64,000 bases of DNA from Bacillota bacterium (lineage in GTDB: Bacteria; Bacillota_I; Bacilli_A; RFN20; CAG-288), in the NCBI GenBank assembly GCA_023398335.1, contig JAEWSJ010000006.1, forward strand, positions 1 through 64,000. The letters run 5' to 3'. The first letter of the stretch is position 1; each line of letters opens with the position of its first letter. This document shows positions 59,481 to 64,000 of the stretch, piece after piece. The position numbers and the translations under genes were made by a program. The notes under the pieces are model-generated. The model was not told the DNA's origin. It saw only the letters and a list, made by a program, of their open reading frames with translations, and made no database searches.

Positions 59481-61226
59481 ATGTACGAAGATATTTTTAA
59501 GAAGATAGAAGATAATGACGTCATTACGATTTTTGGACATACTAATCCTGATGGCGATTGTTATGGATCAACTCAAGGTTTAAAAACTGCATTACAAGAG
59601 TTTTATCCAAATAAGAAAATTTATGTTAGTTCGACAAACTTTTATCGAATCCCTTTTTCATATCCATATGCGGATGAAATAGATGATGAAACGATAAAAA
59701 ATAGTTTAGCAATTATCTGCGACTTATCAAATAAGGCACGTATTGGAGACGCTCGTGCTTTTACCGCTAAAGATTTAATCAAAATTGATCACCACATTTT
59801 TACAGAAGAATTTGGTGGCTTAGAATATGTTGATGATTCTCGTGCTTCATGTTCAGATTATATCGCTGATATTTTATATTCTAAGTTTAAACATTTACCT
59901 AAACTTGCGGCAAGTTTGTTTTATTTAGGTATTACTACTGATTCCGGTAGATTCTTATATTCACCAAACGCTCAATTATTAAGTACCGCTTCAAAATTAA
60001 TCAAAGATGGAGCGGATGTAAACTACATTTACGATACTTTATATGTTACTGATGAAAAATCTTTGAAATTTAAGAGTTACTTATGGTCAGCTTATAAAAC
60101 AACAACTTTAGGTGTCGCTTATTTAGTATTATCTAATAAAATATTACAAAAATGTGGTTATACCAAGAATGAAGCGGCTGGTTTTACTAATTCCATTGCA
60201 AAAATTGAAGCTTCGAAAATGCATGTGTTATTTATCGAAGGTGACGATGGAAAAGTTAGAGTTGAACTTCGTTCTTCTGGAAAAATTGATGTTCAAAAGA
60301 TTGCGTGTAAGTTTAATGGTGGTGGTCATCTTAATGCTTCTGGCTGTGTATTAGAGCATTTAAGTGATTACAAAAAAGTCATAAAAGAATGCGAAAAAAC
60401 AATGTATAAATCGTTCTCACCTTATGGAAGAGAACTTAAAACAATGCTTAATCTCGTTTCTTTTGCGTCAAAGACCATTATGACCTATTATCGTGATGGC
60501 TTTGATGTCGAAATAAAAGATGATAATTCTCCAGTTACATCTGCTGATAAAGCTGCGGATGTCTTAATTAGAGATGCCTTAGTCAAGAAATATCCTTCTT
60601 ATGGATTATTGACTGAAGAAGATTATGATTCTAAAGAAAGACTTGATAAAGATTATGTCTTTATATTAGATCCTCTCGATGGAACAAAAGATTTTGTTGC
60701 AAAAGACGATATGTTTGCTGTAAATCTAGCGCTTGTATATAAACATGAACCAGTTATTGGTGTAGTTGGTATTCCAGCTCAAGATAAAATTTACTTTGCA
60801 GTTAAAGGTAAAGGAAGTTTTGTTATTGAAAAAGGTAAAATGATTCGTCAGATTCATGTTTCCTCTAAAACTTCTTCTTTGACAGCTTTTGAATCTTGTT
60901 TCCATTCGGTTCAAGGACTGATTGATTTAATTGAAGCTAATTCAAAAATTACCAATCACTATAAGGTTGGTTCAGCTTTAAAAGCTTGTTTAATTGCAGA
61001 AGGTAAAGGTGAACTATGCTATACCATCGGTAGTGGAACAAAAGAATGGGATACTTGTGCTCCTCAACTTGTAGTTGAAGAAGCGGGTGGTATCTATTAT
61101 TCAACAAAGAAAGAAAAAATAACATATAACAGAGAAGATGTGTATAATCGTGATGGCTTTATTATTGCAAATAGAGTTGAAAACGATGTTCTTGATTTAA
61201 CAGGAGTTATAAAAAATGAAAAGTAA
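59481..61226 (+). CDS. NrnA-CysQ fusion: DHH/DHHA1 phosphoesterase joined to a CysQ-like pAp phosphatase
   Basis: One uninterrupted 581-residue frame. Residues 1 to about 312 form a DHH-DHHA1 protein of the NrnA type (oligoribonuclease and pAp phosphatase): GHTNPDGD (19-26), D81, IDHH (102-105), TDSGR (153-157) and GGGH (280-283). Residues about 318-575 form an inositol-monophosphatase-fold domain of the CysQ type: PVTSADKAAD (351-360), LLTEE, DPLDGTKDF (397-405) and EWDTCAP (522-528), all metal-binding positions present. Both parents can dephosphorylate 3',5'-pAp, so the product looks like a dual enzyme clearing pAp and short RNA ends. The start follows GAAAGG. It overlaps the next gene by 11 bases. 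Confidence 0.88.
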   Translation: MYEDIFKKIEDNDVITIFGHTNPDGDCYGSTQGLKTALQEFYPNKKIYVSSTNFYRIPFSYPYADEIDDETIKNSLAIICDLSNKARIGDARAFTAKDLIKIDHHIFTEEFGGLEYVDDSRASCSDYIADILYSKFKHLPKLAASLFYLGITTDSGRFLYSPNAQLLSTASKLIKDGADVNYIYDTLYVTDEKSLKFKSYLWSAYKTTTLGVAYLVLSNKILQKCGYTKNEAAGFTNSIAKIEASKMHVLFIEGDDGKVRVELRSSGKIDVQKIACKFNGGGHLNASGCVLEHLSDYKKVIKECEKTMYKSFSPYGRELKTMLNLVSFASKTIMTYYRDGFDVEIKDDNSPVTSADKAADVLIRDALVKKYPSYGLLTEEDYDSKERLDKDYVFILDPLDGTKDFVAKDDMFAVNLALVYKHEPVIGVVGIPAQDKIYFAVKGKGSFVIEKGKMIRQIHVSSKTSSLTAFESCFHSVQGLIDLIEANSKITNHYKVGSALKACLIAEGKGELCYTIGSGTKEWDTCAPQLVVEEAGGIYYSTKKEKITYNREDVYNRDGFIIANRVENDVLDLTGVIKNEK

Positions 61227-62646
61227 ATTAATAAAAATTTTATCAATTGCAGTTATTTCTTTAGGATTGTTTTCTTCTTGTGAAGAAAATACTTCTTCAA
61301 CCACAGCGCCTACTACTGATGATATTACTTTCTTTTCGGTTAATGATGTTCATGGATCTATTGAAGAATATACTTCTTCTTCCTCTTCATCTTATCAGGC
61401 GGGAATGTCGAAATTAAACACTGCTATCACTACTGATCCGGATTATAATTCTAATAGTGTTCTTTTGTCAGCTGGAGATATGTTTCAAGGTTCAGCTTTG
61501 TCAAATTTAACTAATGGTCTAGCGATGGTTGATATTATGAATGATATGAAATTTGATGCCATGGCTATTGGTAATCATGATTTCGACTGGGGTGTTGAGA
61601 CTCTGAAAAACATGCAAAAAGCTGCAGAGTTTCCTTTCTTAGGTATTAATGTTAACTACAAAGATACAGGAGCAAGAGTTGATTTTGCGGTTCCATCAAC
61701 TACGTTTGATAAAAACGGAATTAAAGTTGGGGTAATAGGTTCGATTTATAGCACTGCTGCCTCAGCAATATCCGCTTCAAAAATTACTAATATTCAATTT
61801 GTTTATGAAGCAACAATGGTTAAGAATGAAGCCAAAAGACTTAAACAAGTAGAAAAATGCGATATCGTTATTTTTGAAACTCACTCTGGCATGTCTTCAA
61901 CAATTGACGGTGTCTTAAGTGATGAAAACGTCGATGGTTGTTTCGGTGGACATACACATGTCATCAACAATGCTAAGGTAGGAAATAAATATTTCTTATG
62001 TGGTTCTTCAAATACCAAATCATATCAAAAGATGAAATTTACTCGTGTAAATAATAAGTATAAAGTTGAATCATCAAATAATGCGATATGTTACCAAATA
62101 TCAAATAAAAACACTTACCAAGCAACCCCGAGTATTGATAAGATTATAACTTCTGCTCGAGCAAAAATCGGACCAAAATTATCCGAAGTATTAAGTACCG
62201 CAACAGATAATTTTAATTCTAGTCAAACAGGAAAATTTGTTTGTTCAGCTTTGTTAGATTATGCAAAAAGCAATAATGTCAATGCTGTAGCATCTTTCCA
62301 CAATAGTTCTGGCATACGGGATAAAATCTACAAGGGAAATATTACTCTCGAATCAATCTATAAAATTTCTCCTTTCGATAATGAAGTAAAAGTCATTAAA
62401 ATGAAAAGAAGTTCGATTTTAAGTAATAAAACAGGTTTATATCATGTGATTGATGAAGAGGCGATAACAGATGAAGATGCCACTTATGAAGTCGTGGTCT
62501 TTGACTTCTTACTAACAAATTTTAATATTTTTAATCCGTATTCTGATACTCAATACAACATAAAAGATGAAGTTAAAGTTGTGCGTGATACGATTGTAGA
62601 TTACGCAAAGAAATCTACTTCATTTAGTCCTTCATCATATAATTAA
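61216..62646 (+). CDS. Lipoprotein 5'-nucleotidase / UshA-like metallophosphoesterase
   Basis: A 476-residue predicted surface lipoprotein: signal peptide ending in LFSSC with the lipidated Cys at 22, a short Ser/Thr spacer, a calcineurin-type domain with NDVHG, SAGDMFQGS, GNHDFDWG, THSGM and GGHTH, and a C-terminal 5'-nucleotidase domain with NSSGIRDKIYKGNI and SPFDNEV. It likely strips phosphate from external nucleotides. GGAG precedes the start, which overlaps the NrnA-CysQ gene. Its coupling to a pAp phosphatase suggests a nucleotide-salvage unit, with the secreted nuclease elsewhere in the window supplying substrate. Confidence 0.9.
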   Translation: MKSKLIKILSIAVISLGLFSSCEENTSSTTAPTTDDITFFSVNDVHGSIEEYTSSSSSSYQAGMSKLNTAITTDPDYNSNSVLLSAGDMFQGSALSNLTNGLAMVDIMNDMKFDAMAIGNHDFDWGVETLKNMQKAAEFPFLGINVNYKDTGARVDFAVPSTTFDKNGIKVGVIGSIYSTAASAISASKITNIQFVYEATMVKNEAKRLKQVEKCDIVIFETHSGMSSTIDGVLSDENVDGCFGGHTHVINNAKVGNKYFLCGSSNTKSYQKMKFTRVNNKYKVESSNNAICYQISNKNTYQATPSIDKIITSARAKIGPKLSEVLSTATDNFNSSQTGKFVCSALLDYAKSNNVNAVASFHNSSGIRDKIYKGNITLESIYKISPFDNEVKVIKMKRSSILSNKTGLYHVIDEEAITDEDATYEVVVFDFLLTNFNIFNPYSDTQYNIKDEVKVVRDTIVDYAKKSTSFSPSSYN

Positions 62647-62690
62647 GCGTTATAAAAAATTATTAAAAGCACTTTCAAGTAATTTTAAAA

Positions 62691-62768
62691 TAAAATGTCC
62701 CCAATGTAAAATGTCCCCAATGACTAGTACACTTTTTTATAAGTGTCTATTTCATTGGGTACATTTTA
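62691..62768. repeat. Tandem plus inverted 16-bp repeat around a hairpin
   Basis: TAAAATGTCCCCAATG occurs twice in direct tandem (62691-62706 and 62707-62722) and once inverted with one mismatch (62753-62768). Between them lies a hairpin ACACTT (62729-62734) with AAGTGT (62741-62746). It sits between two converging genes. It may be a terminator, or the joined ends of a lost insertion sequence or a small MITE; no transposase is nearby. Confidence 0.7.
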
Positions 62769-62803
62769 GTCATTAGGAATATGATTCTTTTATTTTGAAT
62801 TAT

Positions 62804-63835
62804 TTAGTCTTCGTAGCCTTTTGGATTGTGTTTTTGCCAGTTGTTGGAATCTTTACACGCATCTAAAACTGTGTATTTAGCTTTAAATCCGAGTTCTTTG
62901 AAAGCTTTATCAGTTGAAGCGTAGTTTTCATCAACATCTCCAGCTCGACGTGGACAAATGACATAAGGAATGTTAACTCCGGTGGCTTCTTCATATGCGT
63001 GAACAAGTTCAAGAACTGAAGTTCCTTTTCCGGTACCAAGGTTATAAATAACTAAACCTGGTTCAGTAGCTAACTTTTTTAAAGTAAGGACGTGACCAGC
63101 AGCTAAATCCATGACATGGATGTAGTCTCTTACGCCGGTTCCATCTACGGTCTTATAATCATCTCCAAAGATACGGAGTTCTTTTAAGTTACCAACGGCA
63201 ACTTGGGTAAGATATGGCATTAAATTGTTTGGAATACCATTTGGTTGTTCGCCGATAAGTCCGCTTTTATGGGCACCGATTGGGTTGAAGTATCTTAATA
63301 ATGCGATATTGGCTTCTTTATGCACATGGGCATAATCTTTTAATATTCCTTCAATGATTACTTTAGTTGTGCCATATGGGTTTGTTGTGCCACCGACAGG
63401 ATCATCTTCGGTTAGTGGTACGTGTTTTGGAATTCCATAAACTGTTGCGGAAGAAGAAAAGATTAAGTTATTGCATTTAAACTCAGACATAACTTCTAGT
63501 AAGGTTAAAGTTGAATCTAAATTATTACGGTAGTATTCAAGTGGTTTTTGGACTGATTCACCAACGGCTTTAAGACCGGCAAAATGAATTACTGCGTCAA
63601 TCTTGTTTTCTTTAAATATCTTTTCTAAAGATGCTTTATTGCAACAATCAAATGGATAAAACTTAATATCGTTTTTTCCAGTGATAGTTAATAGTCTATC
63701 TAATACTTTTGAAGATGAATTAGCTAAATCATCAACAATAATTGGTGTATAGCCTTTTTCAATTAATTCAATAACGGTATGACTACCGATATATCCCATT
63801 CCTCCAGTTACTAATACGGTTTTAATTTGATTCAT
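62804..63835 (-). CDS. galE: UDP-glucose 4-epimerase
   Basis: Short-chain dehydrogenase-fold enzyme interconverting UDP-glucose and UDP-galactose. The 343-residue protein has TGGMGYIGSHT, the VIHFAGLKAVGES segment, the catalytic YxxxK (Y154, K158) and the late YNLGTGKGTSVLE and NWQKHNPKGYED. It provides UDP-galactose for glf and for galactosyltransferases. AGGAGG lies before the start, 24 bases after the end of another minus-strand gene, so it is the second gene of an operon that begins outside the window. Confidence 0.97.
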   Translation of the reverse strand: MNQIKTVLVTGGMGYIGSHTVIELIEKGYTPIIVDDLANSSSKVLDRLLTITGKNDIKFYPFDCCNKASLEKIFKENKIDAVIHFAGLKAVGESVQKPLEYYRNNLDSTLTLLEVMSEFKCNNLIFSSSATVYGIPKHVPLTEDDPVGGTTNPYGTTKVIIEGILKDYAHVHKEANIALLRYFNPIGAHKSGLIGEQPNGIPNNLMPYLTQVAVGNLKELRIFGDDYKTVDGTGVRDYIHVMDLAAGHVLTLKKLATEPGLVIYNLGTGKGTSVLELVHAYEEATGVNIPYVICPRRAGDVDENYASTDKAFKELGFKAKYTVLDACKDSNNWQKHNPKGYED

Positions 63836-63859
63836 TTATTTAATCCTCCTAAATCAATA

Positions 63860-64000
63860 TTATGAACGAAACGCTTGTGAGTTATATAAATTGTTAATAT
63901 TCTTGGTAAAGAATGTTCCTTTTAGTTTCCATATTCTTTGTCTTCTTGCGAGCAAAGCTTGACATTGAACTAAATAGAAGACTCCCGCTACACAGTAGAT
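63860..64000 (-). CDS. C-terminal end of a gene running in from beyond the window
   Basis: An open frame on the minus strand runs from the window end to the stop at 63860-63862, 46 residues. It starts with a hydrophobic stretch (YCVAGVFYLVQC) followed by a basic tail (LLARRQRIWKLKG), like the end of a membrane protein. It is too short to name, and it shares an operon with galE. Incomplete at its 5' side. Confidence 0.55.
   Translation of the reverse strand: MYCVAGVFYLVQCQALLARRQRIWKLKGTFFTKNINNLYNSQAFRS

Noticed and set aside
1..64000. Mycoplasma-type code with TGA read as Trp
   Set aside because: Several conserved genes end in TGA exactly where their families end (rlmN, fhs, miaB), and tryptophan is encoded by TGG throughout.
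1..64000. CRISPR array, prophage or intact insertion sequence
   Set aside because: No regularly spaced repeats, no phage structural or integrase genes and no transposase were found; the only repeat cluster is the short one at 62691-62768.

Overview
The window is one continuous piece of a low-GC Gram-positive-type chromosome that uses the standard bacterial code: TGA ends rlmN, the ThiN-like gene, fhs and miaB, and no Trp-encoding TGA is needed. Gene content and order point to a Bacilli/Mollicutes-related lineage with a streamlined genome. Markers are the rlmN-prpC-prkC-rsgA-rpe-thiN block, rny-ymdB-miaB-ylbF-mutS-mutL-miaA, ywiB-argS-rpoE(delta), HrcA-type CIRCE operators, a short archaeal/eukaryote-type prolyl-tRNA synthetase and MEP-pathway genes (ispD, ispF). 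An uncultured gut-type Bacilli relative of Acholeplasma is my inference; no rRNA gene is present to test it. No tRNA or rRNA gene, CRISPR array, prophage or intact insertion sequence was seen.

Layout. 244-5765 is an operon of a degenerate GGDEF/EAL-like membrane protein, proS, an aminopeptidase P and trmL, facing rqcH (minus strand). 7646-10958 holds gmk, priA and a small acidic protein. A secreted nuclease lipoprotein (minus) separates these from the 13180-19922 housekeeping operon: an RsmB-like protein, rlmN, prpC, prkC, rsgA, rpe, a ThiN-like protein and a membrane protein. rpmB and the ispD-S1-pgi operon follow on the minus strand. 22819-27660 carries a LemA-like protein, gpmI, ppa, a transaldolase-like gene, hpt and a membrane protein. 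27691-35486 is an envelope region: glf, an aldehyde dehydrogenase, an acyltransferase-GT2-acyltransferase operon, a membrane-anchored XRE regulator, hsp20 under two CIRCE boxes and a GT8 enzyme. 35784-48960 runs through rny, ymdB, miaB, ylbF, mutS, mutL, a miaA fusion, fhs and folD. 49009-53812 holds two ATPase-permease fusion ABC proteins. Then come a cold-shock gene, ychF-ispF, ywiB-argS-rpoE, fba, a double pAp-phosphatase fusion, a 5'-nucleotidase-like lipoprotein and galE.

Functionally the window combines translation and tRNA modification, RNA turnover (RNase Y, YlbF, NrnA), central glycolysis (pgi, fba, gpmI), one-carbon metabolism (fhs, folD), mismatch repair and galactose-containing envelope glycans (galE, glf, GT8, GT2, acyltransferases).

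The main unusual points are two fusions and a set of degraded active sites in otherwise conserved loci. MiaA is joined in frame to a TcdA/E1-like enzyme, so two tRNA A37-modification activities sit in one chain. A DHH-DHHA1 NrnA domain is joined to a CysQ-like domain, so two unrelated pAp-phosphatase folds sit in one chain. The RsmB-like, ThiN-like and FolD proteins, and the leading GGDEF/EAL protein, lack residues their families need for catalysis. All of this was read by eye from translations; no database search or structure prediction was run.
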